From an uncultured Eubacteriales bacterium (GTDB taxonomy: Bacteria; Bacillota; Clostridia; Oscillospirales; Oscillospiraceae), in NCBI GenBank assembly GCA_902492005.1, contig CABUJV010000008.1:1-64000 (forward strand): a DNA stretch of 64,000 nt, given 5' to 3'. Each line of letters begins with the position of its first letter. Position 1 is the stretch's first letter. Below, in pieces: positions 1 to 8,810 of this stretch. The translations under genes and the position numbers were made by a program. Under the pieces are notes generated by a model that saw nothing but the letters and a program-made list of their open reading frames with translations, made no database searches and had not been told where the DNA came from.

Positions 1-40
1 CATTACGAATCAGCTGCTCTACCGACTGAGCTATACCAGC
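1..40 (-). tRNA. tRNA-Thr (CGT anticodon), 5' part only
   Basis: Read on the minus strand, the first 40 bases give the 5' portion of a tRNA: a 7-base acceptor strand starting GCTGGTA, a D arm (GCTC...GAGC), and an anticodon stem and loop with TTCGTAA, so the anticodon is CGT and decodes the threonine codon ACG. The T arm and 3' end lie outside the window. Confidence 0.9.
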
Positions 41-195
41 ATATAAAATTCTGCGTGCAGGACGAACCCCTGTCGGCCGGCTGCTCTGCCCAAGCCACCG
101 CCGCATACGGGCCGTTCACAGTCCTAGCAGTTAATTAAGATACCACATTTTTTTACCGCCGTCAATAGCCGATCTCAACTCCCTCACCGCTCATC
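41..195. other. intergenic stretch upstream of tRNA-Thr and the two-component operon
   Basis: No open frame or RNA gene can be supported here. It separates the leftward tRNA from the rightward sensor kinase promoter. A GC-rich part (about 65-125) is followed by an AT-rich part leading into the phased repeats that begin at 196. Confidence 0.6.
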
Positions 196-250
196 GTTTA
201 AGAAAAGTTTAGATTTCCATATTTCCCTGTTTAGATTTTTCCCCTATGAT
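196..250 (+). promoter_or_regulatory. phased GTTT repeats and -10 box of the two-component operon
   Basis: GTTTA-type repeats start at 196, 207 and 229, on an exact 11-bp phase with the 218 position skipped. The last (GTTTAGATT) starts 16 bp before a TATGAT -10 box at 245-250, and no good -35 is present. This is the layout expected of an activator of the OmpR family binding direct repeats. The same pattern recurs before the exporter at 2435-2500, so the likely regulator is the response regulator encoded at 1692. Transcription would start near 257. Confidence 0.65.
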
Positions 251-282
251 AAGGTAGAATGCAGATGCTGGAGGAATGGTCT

Positions 283-1689
283 GTGAAGAGGCGAATTTTT
301 GTCTACCATACGCTCACCGTACTGGCGGCGCTGGTGGCGCTTCTGGCGGTCAGCGGCGGCGTCATGGGGTGGGTCACGCACCGTTATCAGGAGTGGTCCC
401 GCTCGGCCATGGACGACCGGGCGGAGAAGGTCCAGGCCCTTCTGAGCGACAGCAGCGGCACGGATTGGGGGCGGCTGGACGCTCAACTGGGCGAGTTGGG
501 CTACAATCTGCGGGTCTGCCAAAACGGTCGGGAGCTGTACTCCTCCCTGGATCCCTTCCGGGAGGACGCCTACCAGCGCTTTTCTGCCGACGCGGTCTGG
601 CCCCCCAACGGCACACACACGATCCAGAACGACGGCATCCTGATGATTGGCGCTCAGAACGGCCCTTATACAGTGGTTGCCATATCCCGCCCCGACATTC
701 CCGAGGTCTTTGGCCGCCAGCGCCCCCAGTCCGAGGCCGTCATGCTGGCTCTGATCGCCAGCGGCCTGACCGCCATCGTCCTGATCGTTCTGCTCAGTCT
801 GATCTTTACCAACCACCAGGTCAAACAGCTCATGCGCCCCGTCAACGCCCTGGCCGACGCCGCCCAGCGGGTGGAGCAGGGCGACCTGTCCCGGCCGGTG
901 GACTACCACGGCAAGGATGAATTTGCCTCCGTCTGTGCCGCCTTTGACCACATGCAACGCCATCTGCTGGCCGAACGTGAGAAAAACGCCGCCTATGAGC
1001 AGGCCCGGACCGATCTGGTAGCCGGCATCTCCCATGATCTGCGCACGCCGCTGACGTCGGTGAAAGGCTACATCAAGGGTCTGCGGGACGGGGTAGCCAA
1101 CACGCCGGAGAAGCAGCGGCAGTACCTGGACGTGGCCTACTGCAAGGCCTGCGATATGGACATCCTGCTCCAGCGGCTGTTTTACTTTTCCAAAATGGAG
1201 ACCGGAAATCTCCCCTTCTTTCCGGAGCGGGCCGATCTGGGCAGCTTCGTGCGCAAGTTTGCCGAGGATGTTCAGGGCGAGCTGGAGGCCAAGGGCGGAC
1301 ATATTCTGGTGCGGGGCGCTTCCTCCCCCCACCCTGTCCGCATCGACACCGAGCAGATCTACCGGGTGCTTACCAATCTGACGGACAACGCGCTGCGCTA
1401 CGCGGGGACCGCCCCACTGGAGCTCACCCTGACCGTATGGCGGGAGCGGGGCACCGAACGTCTGCGCTTTGCCGACAACGGCGCCGGGGTGCCGGAGAAG
1501 CAGATTCCCCACCTCTTTGAGCAGTTCTGGCGAGGGGATCAGGCCCGCGGCAGTCGGGGCGGCGAGGGCAGCGGCCTGGGGCTGTATATCGTCAAGTATA
1601 TCGTGGAGGCGCACGGTGGGACCGTCGCCGCCCGGAACGACCATGGGCTGGTGTTCGAAATCGCCCTGCCCTGTGAAGAGGAGGTTTGA
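283..1689 (+). CDS. two-component sensor histidine kinase (HAMP, HisKA, HATPase)
   Basis: This is a membrane sensor kinase of 468 residues that should autophosphorylate and pass phosphate to the regulator encoded next. Visible in order: a membrane segment at about 8-30, an extracytoplasmic sensor region of about 130 residues, a second membrane segment at about 163-185, a HAMP linker, the H box with SHDLRTPL (His about 251), the N box with DNALRY (about 369), and the G boxes DNGAGVP and GSGLGLYIV. I chose GTG at 283 over the in-frame ATG at 259, because GGAGG at 270-274 lies 8 bp before it and the ATG falls at the predicted transcription start. The signal sensed is unknown. Linkage to the exporter at 2.5 kb suggests an envelope stress or export substrate. 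Confidence 0.93.
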   Translation: MKRRIFVYHTLTVLAALVALLAVSGGVMGWVTHRYQEWSRSAMDDRAEKVQALLSDSSGTDWGRLDAQLGELGYNLRVCQNGRELYSSLDPFREDAYQRFSADAVWPPNGTHTIQNDGILMIGAQNGPYTVVAISRPDIPEVFGRQRPQSEAVMLALIASGLTAIVLIVLLSLIFTNHQVKQLMRPVNALADAAQRVEQGDLSRPVDYHGKDEFASVCAAFDHMQRHLLAEREKNAAYEQARTDLVAGISHDLRTPLTSVKGYIKGLRDGVANTPEKQRQYLDVAYCKACDMDILLQRLFYFSKMETGNLPFFPERADLGSFVRKFAEDVQGELEAKGGHILVRGASSPHPVRIDTEQIYRVLTNLTDNALRYAGTAPLELTLTVWRERGTERLRFADNGAGVPEKQIPHLFEQFWRGDQARGSRGGEGSGLGLYIVKYIVEAHGGTVAARNDHGLVFEIALPCEEEV

Positions 1690-1691
1690 CC

Positions 1692-2387
1692 ATGAGCAAA
1701 ATTCTGATCATCGAGGATGACAGCGAGATTGCCATGCTGGAACGGGACTATCTGGAAATCGAGGGCTTCGAGACCTCGGTGATCGACGACGGCGAGGCGG
1801 CAGCAGAGGAGGCTCTCCGGGGCGGATACGACCTGCTGCTCCTGGACCTGATGCTGCCGGGCTGCAACGGCTACGACATCTGCCGGCGGGTACGGGACCG
1901 GATCGACGTGCCCATCCTGATGGTCACCGCCCGCACCGACTCGGTGGATAAGATCCGGGGCCTGGGACTGGGCGCCGACGACTACATCGCCAAGCCCTTC
2001 GATCCGGCTGAGCTGGTGGCCCGGGTGAAATCCCACCTGAGCCGGTACGCCCGCCTCACCGGCGGCGGGGGTGGACAGGCGGAGCGGGACGCTATTACCG
2101 TAGGCGATGTGCACATCCTGCCCCGGAGCTGGAAGGTCCACAAGGGCGGACGGGAGCTAAAGATGCCCAACCGGGAGTTTGCCCTGCTGAAATTCCTGGC
2201 GGAGAACCCCAACATCGTCTTTTCCAAAGAGCAGCTCTTCGAGACCATCTGGGGCTACGACTATGTGGGGGACAGCGCCACCGTCACCGTCCACATCGGG
2301 CGTATCCGGGAAAAGATCGAGGACGACCCGTCTCACCCCAAGCTCATTGAGACCGTTTGGGGCGCGGGCTACCGGTTGAACCGCTGA
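1692..2387 (+). CDS. OmpR-family response regulator
   Basis: Response regulator of 231 residues: a receiver domain (phospho-acceptor Asp about 52 in LLLLDLMLPG, conserved Lys in YIAKPFDP near 102) followed by a winged-helix DNA-binding domain ending in a typical VWGAGYRL motif. ATG 1692 follows AGAGGAGG, 2 bp after the kinase stop; a TTG at 1686 would also be in frame but is less likely. It forms an operon with the kinase. The 11-bp-phased repeats before this operon and before the exporter at 2.5 kb suggest that it activates both, which is inferred from the matching repeat geometry. Confidence 0.95.
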   Translation: MSKILIIEDDSEIAMLERDYLEIEGFETSVIDDGEAAAEEALRGGYDLLLLDLMLPGCNGYDICRRVRDRIDVPILMVTARTDSVDKIRGLGLGADDYIAKPFDPAELVARVKSHLSRYARLTGGGGGQAERDAITVGDVHILPRSWKVHKGGRELKMPNREFALLKFLAENPNIVFSKEQLFETIWGYDYVGDSATVTVHIGRIREKIEDDPSHPKLIETVWGAGYRLNR

Positions 2388-2392
2388 ACTGA

Positions 2393-2427
2393 AAAGCCCT
2401 CCAGGCGCTGTGCGCCTGGAGGGCTTT
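2393..2427 (+). terminator. intrinsic terminator of the two-component operon
   Basis: A 15-bp perfect stem (AAAGCCCTCCAGGCG and its complement) with a 5-base loop lies directly after the response regulator stop and ends in TTT. It separates this operon from the exporter promoter. Confidence 0.85.
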
Positions 2428-2434
2428 GGTGATT

Positions 2435-2500
2435 GTTTGCACTCTGTTTCGAATTTGTTTCGATTTTCCACTCCCTGTGTTTAGATTCCGTCCGTACAAT
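2435..2500 (+). promoter_or_regulatory. phased GTTT repeats and -10 box of exporter cassette 1
   Basis: GTTT starts at 2435, 2446, 2457 and 2479, all on an 11-bp phase with 2468 skipped. The last repeat, GTTTAGATTCC, starts 16 bp before TACAAT at 2495-2500, the same distance as in the promoter at 196-250. The -35 position carries no match to TTGACA, as expected for an activated promoter. Confidence 0.65.
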
Positions 2501-2542
2501 CATCAACGTAATTACCCTGATATGGAAAGGACGGCTGAAGCA

Positions 2543-4312
2543 ATGAAACTCAACCTGGGGCAGAACCCGGCACCCGCGCAGACCTCCTCCGGCGGCACCG
2601 CTGTCAAGCCAAAGAGAACAAAGGGACGTGGAAAAAAGCTGGTGGCCTTGGTCCTGGTGTGCGCCATCGCGGGCGGCGGCCTCTGGTTCGCCTTCGGCCG
2701 CACCAAGGCTTCCACCGCACCGGCGGCCAGCACCGCCTATACCACCGCTGCCGTGGAGAGGCGGGACATCACCGCCTCCATCACCGGCAGCGGCACACTG
2801 GAGGCCGCCAACTCCTACTCGGTCACCACCCTGCTGGAGGGCACCATCCTCACCGCCGACTTTGAGGAGGGCGACCAGGTGGAGGAGGGCACCGTCCTCT
2901 ACACCATCGACTCCTCCAACGCCTCCAGCTCCCTGGAGAAGGCGGAGATCTCCCTGAATCAGTCCCAGCGCAGCTACAACAATAAGCTCGAAAACCAGGA
3001 GAACCTGAACGTCACCGCCACCGCCTCCGGCCAGGTGATCGCTCTGGACGTGGAGGTGGGCGACGACGTGTCGGCGGGCCAGACGGTGGCCACCATCCGG
3101 AACTCCGACGTGATGAGCCTCACCGTCCCCTTCCCCGCCGACGACGCCGCCGGCTTCTCCCTCGGCCAGACCGCCTCCGTCACCCTGGACAGCACCTTTG
3201 AGACTCTGAACGGCACGGTAAGCAAGATCTCCGACGTCGATACCGTGCTCAGCGGCAACCGGATCGTGCGTGAGGTGACCATCGACGTGTCCAACCCCGG
3301 CGGCATCTCCACCAGCCAGAGCGCCTCCGCCGAGATCGCCGACGTGGACAGCAGCTCCGGGGGCACCTTTGCGTACGCGGACGAGGCTGCGGTCACGGCC
3401 AAGATCTCCGGCGAGGTGACCTCCCTCCGCGTCTCCGAGGGGGACCGGGTGGACAAGGACCAGCTCCTGCTCGTCCTGTCCAGCGATACCCTGGCCGATG
3501 AGATCCAAAGCGCCTTCGAATCCCTGCGCAGCGCCCAGCTCTCCCTGGAATCCCAGTACGACCAGTTGGACGACTACACCATCACCTCTCCCATCTCCGG
3601 CACCATCATCGACAAGAACTACAAGGCCGGAGAGACCTCCGAGTCCAACCAGGTCCTGTGCTCCATCTACGATCTGTCCTATCTGACCATGACCCTCAGC
3701 GTGGATGAGCTGGACATCGCCGACATCGCCGTGGGTCAGAGCGTCTCCATCACGGCCGACGCCGTGGATGATCAAACCTATGAGGGCGTGGTCACCAAGG
3801 TCAGCGTGGCGGGCACCTCCTCCGGCGGCGTCACGACCTACCCCGTCACCATCCGCATCGACGAGACCGACGGCCTTCTTCCCGGCATGAGCGCCGACGC
3901 CACCATCGTTCTAGGAAGCGCCGGGGGCGTGCTGGCCATCCCCTCCGCCGCTCTCATGCGGGGCAGCTTAGTACTGCTCACCGCCGATTCCCCCAGCGCC
4001 GCCAACGCCGCCTCCACCGGCGCGCCGGAAGGCCGTCCGTCCGACGGGGCCTCCGGTGAGTCGGACGCCTCCGCCAGTCAGCAGGGCGGCAGCGGCTACG
4101 TCTCGGTCCAGGTCACCGTCGGCATCAGTGACGACAACTACCTGGAGATCACCTCCGGCCTGCAGGAGGGCGACACAGTGGCCTACATCCCCACCACCTC
4201 CTCCGGCAACACCTTCCAGATGGGCATGATGCCCGGCGGAGGCATGCCCAGCGGAGGCGGCATGCCCAGCGGCGGTGGCGGCGGCATGGGCGGCGTGCCG
4301 GGAGGCTTCTGA
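2543..4312 (+). CDS. MacA/HlyD-type periplasmic-adaptor-like subunit of an ABC exporter, cassette 1
   Basis: A 589-residue membrane fusion (adaptor) protein: a cytoplasmic N-terminus, one membrane segment at about 29-48, then lipoyl/barrel-sandwich and beta-barrel regions that contact the MacB-type permease outside the membrane. A long serine- and alanine-rich insertion and a C-terminal tail of MPSGGG-type glycine/methionine/proline repeats (4219-4309) follow; the paralogue at 53545 lacks that tail. ATG 2543 was chosen because GGAAAGGA lies 11 bp upstream; the in-frame ATG at 2522 has no ribosome site. It is followed directly by its ATPase and permease. In Gram-positives such adaptors usually serve peptide or drug export; the cargo cannot be read here. 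Confidence 0.9.
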   Translation: MKLNLGQNPAPAQTSSGGTAVKPKRTKGRGKKLVALVLVCAIAGGGLWFAFGRTKASTAPAASTAYTTAAVERRDITASITGSGTLEAANSYSVTTLLEGTILTADFEEGDQVEEGTVLYTIDSSNASSSLEKAEISLNQSQRSYNNKLENQENLNVTATASGQVIALDVEVGDDVSAGQTVATIRNSDVMSLTVPFPADDAAGFSLGQTASVTLDSTFETLNGTVSKISDVDTVLSGNRIVREVTIDVSNPGGISTSQSASAEIADVDSSSGGTFAYADEAAVTAKISGEVTSLRVSEGDRVDKDQLLLVLSSDTLADEIQSAFESLRSAQLSLESQYDQLDDYTITSPISGTIIDKNYKAGETSESNQVLCSIYDLSYLTMTLSVDELDIADIAVGQSVSITADAVDDQTYEGVVTKVSVAGTSSGGVTTYPVTIRIDETDGLLPGMSADATIVLGSAGGVLAIPSAALMRGSLVLLTADSPSAANAASTGAPEGRPSDGASGESDASASQQGGSGYVSVQVTVGISDDNYLEITSGLQEGDTVAYIPTTSSGNTFQMGMMPGGGMPSGGGMPSGGGGGMGGVPGGF

Positions 4313-4313
4313 T

Positions 4314-5057
4314 ATGAACGCGCTCATCGAATTTCAGGACGTCTGCAAATATTATCACATGGGAGACACCACCGTGGTGGCCGCCGACCACATCTCCTTT
4401 CAGATCTGCAAGGGTGAGTTTGTGGCCATCGTGGGCTCCTCCGGCTCCGGCAAGTCCACCTGCATGAACATCATCGGCTGTCTGGACGTCCCCTCTGAGG
4501 GGACCTACCTGCTGGACGGCCGGGATGTGGGCCAGATGAACAACAACAAGCTGGCCGAAATCCGCAACGAACTTTTGGGCTTCATCTTCCAGCAGTACAA
4601 CCTGCTGCCCAAGCTGAATCTGGTGGAAAACGTGGAGGTCCCGCTGATGTACGCCGGCGTGCCCCGGGCGGAGCGCCGGGAGCGGGCCAGAATCGCCCTG
4701 GAGATGGTGGGGCTGGGCGACAAGCTCAAGCACAAGCCCAGCCAGCTCTCCGGCGGCCAGCAGCAGCGGGTATCCATTGCCCGGGCCCTGGCGGGCGAGC
4801 CGGCGGTCATTCTGGCCGACGAGCCCACCGGCGCCCTGGACTCCAGGACGGGCCGCGAGGTCCTCTCCCTCCTCCAGGAGCTCCACGCCGCGGGCAACAC
4901 CGTGGTCCTGATAACGCATGACAATTCCATCGCCGTCCAGGCTCAGCGCATCATCCGGCTGGAGGACGGCCGGGTGGTCTACGACGGGCCCTCCGACGCG
5001 CCCGAGGCGATCGTCACCCCCAGGGCCGCCGGAACGGGAGGAGGCGCATCGGCTTGA
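4314..5057 (+). CDS. MacB-type ABC exporter ATPase, cassette 1
   Basis: ATP-binding subunit of 247 residues of the LolD/MacB class. Walker A GSSGSGKS is at about 41-48, the Q loop is in FQQYNLLP, the signature LSGGQQQR is near 145, Walker B runs into ADEPTGALD (about 165-177), and the H loop is in ITHDN (about 200). It should power the permease encoded next. The start ATG overlaps nothing but lies 1 bp after the adaptor stop, with GGGAGG ahead of it. Operon member, close paralogue of the gene at 55242. Confidence 0.95.
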   Translation: MNALIEFQDVCKYYHMGDTTVVAADHISFQICKGEFVAIVGSSGSGKSTCMNIIGCLDVPSEGTYLLDGRDVGQMNNNKLAEIRNELLGFIFQQYNLLPKLNLVENVEVPLMYAGVPRAERRERARIALEMVGLGDKLKHKPSQLSGGQQQRVSIARALAGEPAVILADEPTGALDSRTGREVLSLLQELHAAGNTVVLITHDNSIAVQAQRIIRLEDGRVVYDGPSDAPEAIVTPRAAGTGGGASA

Positions 5058-6241
5058 ATATCCTGGAATCCCTCTTCCTGGCCGTCAAGAACATCGTCTC
5101 CAGCAAGACCCGCACGCTTTTGACCATGCTGGGCATCATCATCGGCGTGGCGGCAGTCATCGTCATCGTGGGCCTGGGCAACGGTCTGGAAGGCTATGTC
5201 ACCGACAGCTTTTCCAGCATGGGCACCAACACCCTCACCGTCATGGTCATGTCCCGGGGCTCCACCCGCACCATGGAGGTGGAGGACGTTTACGGCATCG
5301 TGGCCGAAAACAGCCCGTACCTGGACCTGTGTTCCCCCACCGCCAGCCTGTCCGGTTCGGTAAAGGTCGGCTCCGACACCACCAGCTCCTCGGTTACCGG
5401 CGTCAGTGAAGATTACTTCTTCATCAAGGGCTATGAGGTCTCCCGGGGCCGCGGCCTGCAGTACAGCGACATCGCTGCCCGCACCAAGGTCTGCGTGGTG
5501 GGGGCCTATCTGGACCAGGCCTATTTCGGCGGGAACGCCGTGGGCCAGACCCTGCGGGTGGGCGGCCAGAGCCTGACCATCGTGGGCGTCCTCGAGCAGC
5601 AGGCCGACGCGCTGGAGGAAGGGGGCACCGACGACTGCCTGTTCCTCCCCTACTCCACCGCCTCCCGCATCTCAGGGCGCGTCTCCAGCTATGTGGTCAC
5701 CGTTCATGACGAAGACTCCCTGGCTGAGAGCAAGGCCGCCCTGGAGGATGCCCTGTACGATTTCTTCGAAAGCGACGACTTTTACACCGTCACCAGCATG
5801 TCCGAGATGCTGGTGACCATGACCAGCATGATCAACCTGCTGGTGCTGGTCCTGGCGGGCATCGCCGCCATCTCTCTGGTGGTGGGCGGCATCGGCATTA
5901 TGAATATCATGCTGGTCTCCGTCACCGAGCGCACCCGGGAGATCGGCATCCGCAAATCCCTGGGCGCCAAGGAGCGGTATATCATGCAGCAGTTCGTGAT
6001 TGAGGCGGCCTGTACCAGCGCGCTGGGCGGCATCATCGGCATTCTCGTCGGCTACGGCCTGTCGGCGGTGGCCACCCGCGTGGTCACCAGCCTGATGGAG
6101 GCCACCCTCACCGTCTCCCCCAGTGCGGGTGCGGTGGCGCTGGCCTTCGGTATCTCGGTGGGCATCGGCATCCTCTTTGGCTACCTGCCCGCCAAAAAGG
6201 CCGCTGCCCTCAACCCCATCGACGCGCTGCACTACGACTGA
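5054..6241 (+). CDS. MacB-type ABC exporter permease, cassette 1
   Basis: Integral membrane subunit of 395 residues with the MacB/FtsX layout: membrane segment at about 20-44, a large extracytoplasmic MacB core domain (about 45-265), then three membrane segments. The conserved cytoplasmic loop TERTREIGIRKSLGA is present, as is the C-terminal PAKKAAALNPIDAL motif. It starts with TTG overlapping the ATPase stop (TTGA), preceded by GGAGGAGG; the paralogue at 56009 begins at the equivalent residue, which supports this start. It uses ATPase energy for mechanotransmission or export. Confidence 0.93.
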   Translation: MNILESLFLAVKNIVSSKTRTLLTMLGIIIGVAAVIVIVGLGNGLEGYVTDSFSSMGTNTLTVMVMSRGSTRTMEVEDVYGIVAENSPYLDLCSPTASLSGSVKVGSDTTSSSVTGVSEDYFFIKGYEVSRGRGLQYSDIAARTKVCVVGAYLDQAYFGGNAVGQTLRVGGQSLTIVGVLEQQADALEEGGTDDCLFLPYSTASRISGRVSSYVVTVHDEDSLAESKAALEDALYDFFESDDFYTVTSMSEMLVTMTSMINLLVLVLAGIAAISLVVGGIGIMNIMLVSVTERTREIGIRKSLGAKERYIMQQFVIEAACTSALGGIIGILVGYGLSAVATRVVTSLMEATLTVSPSAGAVALAFGISVGIGILFGYLPAKKAAALNPIDALHYD

Positions 6242-6257
6242 TAGGAGTGAACGAAGA

Positions 6258-8117
6258 ATGAAAAATCGCTTGATCGCCCTGTGCGCCGCCCTGTGCCTAG
6301 TTCTCCCTCTGGGGACTGGGGCCCTGGCCGCCCAGAGCACGGATACCGCCCTGGAGACCGTGAAGGTTCTGGGCATTATGGTGGGAGATGAAAACGGGAA
6401 CATGAACCTCTCCTCCCCGGTGACCCGGGCGGAATTTGTCAAGATGATGACGGCGGCCTCCGCCTACAAGGACACCGTGGGCAGCGGCTACGGCTCCTCC
6501 CTCTTCAAGGACGTGAAGAGCAGCCACTGGGCCGGCGAGTACATCAAGCTGGGCGTGGAGCAGGGCTGGTTTAACGGCTATGTGGACGGCACCTTCCGCC
6601 CGGACAACTCCATCACCCTGGAGGAGGGCTGTACCGCCCTCCTGCGGTTGCTGGGCTATGATTCGGGCAGCCTGGCCGGGAGCTTCCCCACCGCGCAGCT
6701 CTCAAAATCCAGCGCCATCGGCCTGCTGGACGACCTGGCCGCCGCGCAGGGTCAGGCCCTCACCCGGCAGGACTGCGTGACCCTCTTCTATAACCTGCTC
6801 ACCACCCAGACCAGCTCCGGCTCGGTCTACGGTGCCACCCTGGGCTACACCATCACCAACGGCGAGGTGGATTACTCCGCCCTGGTCGCCGCCGACACCA
6901 AGGGCCCCTATGTGGCCTCCTCCGGCTCCCTGGAGCTCCCCTTCCGCGCCGACAACGTCGCCGTCTACCGCAACGGCTCCGCCTCCGACCTATCGGCGGT
7001 GAAGCAGTACGACGTATACTACTACAACGCCAACCTGCGCACCGTCTGGCTCTACAGCAGCCGGGTCACCGGCACCCTCACCGCCGTCTCCCCCAACCGG
7101 GCCGCCCCCTCCTCCGTCACGGTGGCGGGCGCCTCCTACGACATCGGCACCTCCTCCGCCGCCTACAAGCTCTCCAGCCAGGGCGGCTTTGCCGACGGCG
7201 ACACCGTCACCCTCCTGCTAGGCATGAACGGCGAGGTGGTGGACGTGATCACCTCCCAGGCCAGCGACAGCGTCTATTACGGCGTGGTGGTCTCCAGCGA
7301 AAAGACCGCCTCCTCCTCGTCCACCTCCCTCTCCGACACCGCCTCCGTGCAAATCGTCACCCAGGTGACCTGCTCCGACGGCACGGTCCGCACCTTCTAT
7401 CATAGCGGCAGCCAGCTGACCGCCGGGCGGCTGGTGAGCGCCGCGGTCAACCGCTCCGGCACCGCGGTAAAGTACCTGTCCGCCAAGAGCCTGTCGGGCA
7501 CGGTCAGCAGCGACGGCGCCCGCTTCGCCGGATACACCTTTGCCGCCGGCGTGGAGATCCTGGACACCGACAGCAGCGGCGGATATGCCCGCGTCTACCC
7601 CTCCCGCCTGGCCGGGGTCAAGCTCCCGTCCGAGAACGTACGCTACTACACCCTGGATTCCTCCGGCTGCATCGACCGGCTCATCCTGGACGAGGCCACC
7701 GGCGACACGCTGGACTACGTCTATCTGACCTCCGCCAACAGCACATCTGAGGGTATGAGCGTCTCCGGCGCCTATCAGTACCTGCGCAGCGGGACGGCCG
7801 GAACCATCAGCGGCTCCACCGCCTACAGCGTCTCCACCGGCGGCGCGGTGCTTCTCTACGACGACGGCAGCCTCAAAACCATCCGACAACTCCAAAAGGT
7901 CACCCTGACCCAGCTTTCCGACCAGTACGCCATGGCCGAGAATCAGAAATACCTGCTGGATGAGAACGTCCAGGTGCTGCTCCAGGGCTCCGGCGGCTAT
8001 TATGCCACCACCCTGTCCGCCATCAACGCCGAGGACTACTCTCTGAAGGGCTGGTACGACGAGCTGGGCTGTCCCGGGGGCGGGCGCATCCGCATCCTCG
8101 TGGCCACCGTCGCCTGA
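6258..8117 (+). CDS. SLH-domain surface protein, cassette 1
   Basis: A secreted protein of 619 residues: signal peptide at about 1-24 ending in ALAA, then S-layer homology modules at about 25-200 (the second contains SSHWAGEYIKLGVEQGW and a DGTFRPDNSITLEE segment), then a long region of about 400 residues that I do not recognise. That region is clearly shared with the protein at 57287 (both contain VYR.GSAS.LSAV and LW.YS..VTG.). SLH modules bind pyruvylated secondary cell-wall polymer, so it is predicted to sit on the surface. It starts 16 bp after the permease, probably co-transcribed with it, so it is a candidate partner of the exporter. Confidence 0.88.
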   Translation: MKNRLIALCAALCLVLPLGTGALAAQSTDTALETVKVLGIMVGDENGNMNLSSPVTRAEFVKMMTAASAYKDTVGSGYGSSLFKDVKSSHWAGEYIKLGVEQGWFNGYVDGTFRPDNSITLEEGCTALLRLLGYDSGSLAGSFPTAQLSKSSAIGLLDDLAAAQGQALTRQDCVTLFYNLLTTQTSSGSVYGATLGYTITNGEVDYSALVAADTKGPYVASSGSLELPFRADNVAVYRNGSASDLSAVKQYDVYYYNANLRTVWLYSSRVTGTLTAVSPNRAAPSSVTVAGASYDIGTSSAAYKLSSQGGFADGDTVTLLLGMNGEVVDVITSQASDSVYYGVVVSSEKTASSSSTSLSDTASVQIVTQVTCSDGTVRTFYHSGSQLTAGRLVSAAVNRSGTAVKYLSAKSLSGTVSSDGARFAGYTFAAGVEILDTDSSGGYARVYPSRLAGVKLPSENVRYYTLDSSGCIDRLILDEATGDTLDYVYLTSANSTSEGMSVSGAYQYLRSGTAGTISGSTAYSVSTGGAVLLYDDGSLKTIRQLQKVTLTQLSDQYAMAENQKYLLDENVQVLLQGSGGYYATTLSAINAEDYSLKGWYDELGCPGGGRIRILVATVA

Positions 8118-8146
8118 ATCCGGTCCCCTCCCCGGATTTCCCCCTC

Positions 8147-8175
8147 TTGCCGCCAGAGGCGTTCTAGTGTATGAT
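8147..8175 (+). promoter_or_regulatory. sigma-A promoter before the ThrE-like gene
   Basis: TTGCCG at 8147-8152, a 17-bp spacer, and TATGAT at 8170-8175. Because the -10 box covers the ATG at 8171, that ATG cannot be the start of the downstream gene. Confidence 0.75.
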
Positions 8176-8212
8176 GCTGGAGTTCAGGAAAACTTTTTGC
8201 GGGGTGAACGGA

Positions 8213-8770
8213 TTGGAACAAGAGCAGCGTGCCTCGGCGCTCGACATCGCCGCCCTGGCCGGAGAGATCCTTCTGGCCAGCGGGGCGGAGATCTTCCGGG
8301 TGGGGGAGACCATCGACCGTATCTGCCGGGCCTACGGCGTGGAGTCCGCCGACGCCTTCGTCCTCAGCAGCGGCATCTTCCTCACGGCGGGGAATGAGAC
8401 GGACCGTGCCTTCGCCCGGGTCCGGCACATCCTCCTCAGCGGGGCCCGCCTGGACCGGGTGGCCGCCGCCGGAGCCGGCACCGCCGTCTTCTGCGCCACG
8501 GTGCTGGTGGTCTTTCTCTCCCGCTTGTCGGCGGTGGTCCGCCGGTGCCCCGTCACCCTGTTCCTGGTCCCCGGCATCTTCCCCTTGGTGCCCGGCTTGG
8601 GCATGTACTGGACGGCCTACTACCTGGTCACTGACCGGTTTACGCTGGCCTCCCAGCAGGTGGGCGTCACCCTGCGCAGCGCCGTGGCCATCGTATTGGG
8701 CATTCTGCTGGTGCTGGAGTTGCCCCAGGGGCTGTTCCGGCGGCTGGCCGGTCCCTTCCTCCGAGCATAA
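8213..8770 (+). CDS. ThrE-family threonine/serine exporter, internally shortened fusion
   Basis: An open frame of 185 residues. Residues about 1-75 match the start of the YjjP/ThrE N-terminal family (AGEILLASGAEIFRVGETID). From about residue 95 the sequence resembles the second half of the YjjB/ThrE_2 family (CPVTLFLVPGIFPLVPGLGMY), followed by two further hydrophobic segments. Full-length ThrE-type pairs total roughly 400 residues, so most membrane helices of the first part and the start of the second are missing. TTG 8213 is the best start: it follows the promoter and a GGGG-type ribosome site; the ATG at 8171 is inside the -10 box. It is either a decayed transporter or an unusual compact fusion. 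Confidence 0.6.
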   Translation: MEQEQRASALDIAALAGEILLASGAEIFRVGETIDRICRAYGVESADAFVLSSGIFLTAGNETDRAFARVRHILLSGARLDRVAAAGAGTAVFCATVLVVFLSRLSAVVRRCPVTLFLVPGIFPLVPGLGMYWTAYYLVTDRFTLASQQVGVTLRSAVAIVLGILLVLELPQGLFRRLAGPFLRA

Positions 8771-8810
8771 AGACAGCGGGCCCCGCCTTTTGCGGAGCCC
8801 GCTGTCTTTC
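8769..8810. terminator. bidirectional terminator
   Basis: AAAGACAGCGGGC...GCCCGCTGTCTTTC stem of about 17 bp with one mismatch. It serves the rightward ThrE-like gene and the leftward nucleotidyltransferase. Confidence 0.8.

Noticed and set aside
8171..8212. Upstream ATG codons of the ThrE-like gene as translation start
   Set aside because: They lie in the -10 box and the predicted untranslated leader.
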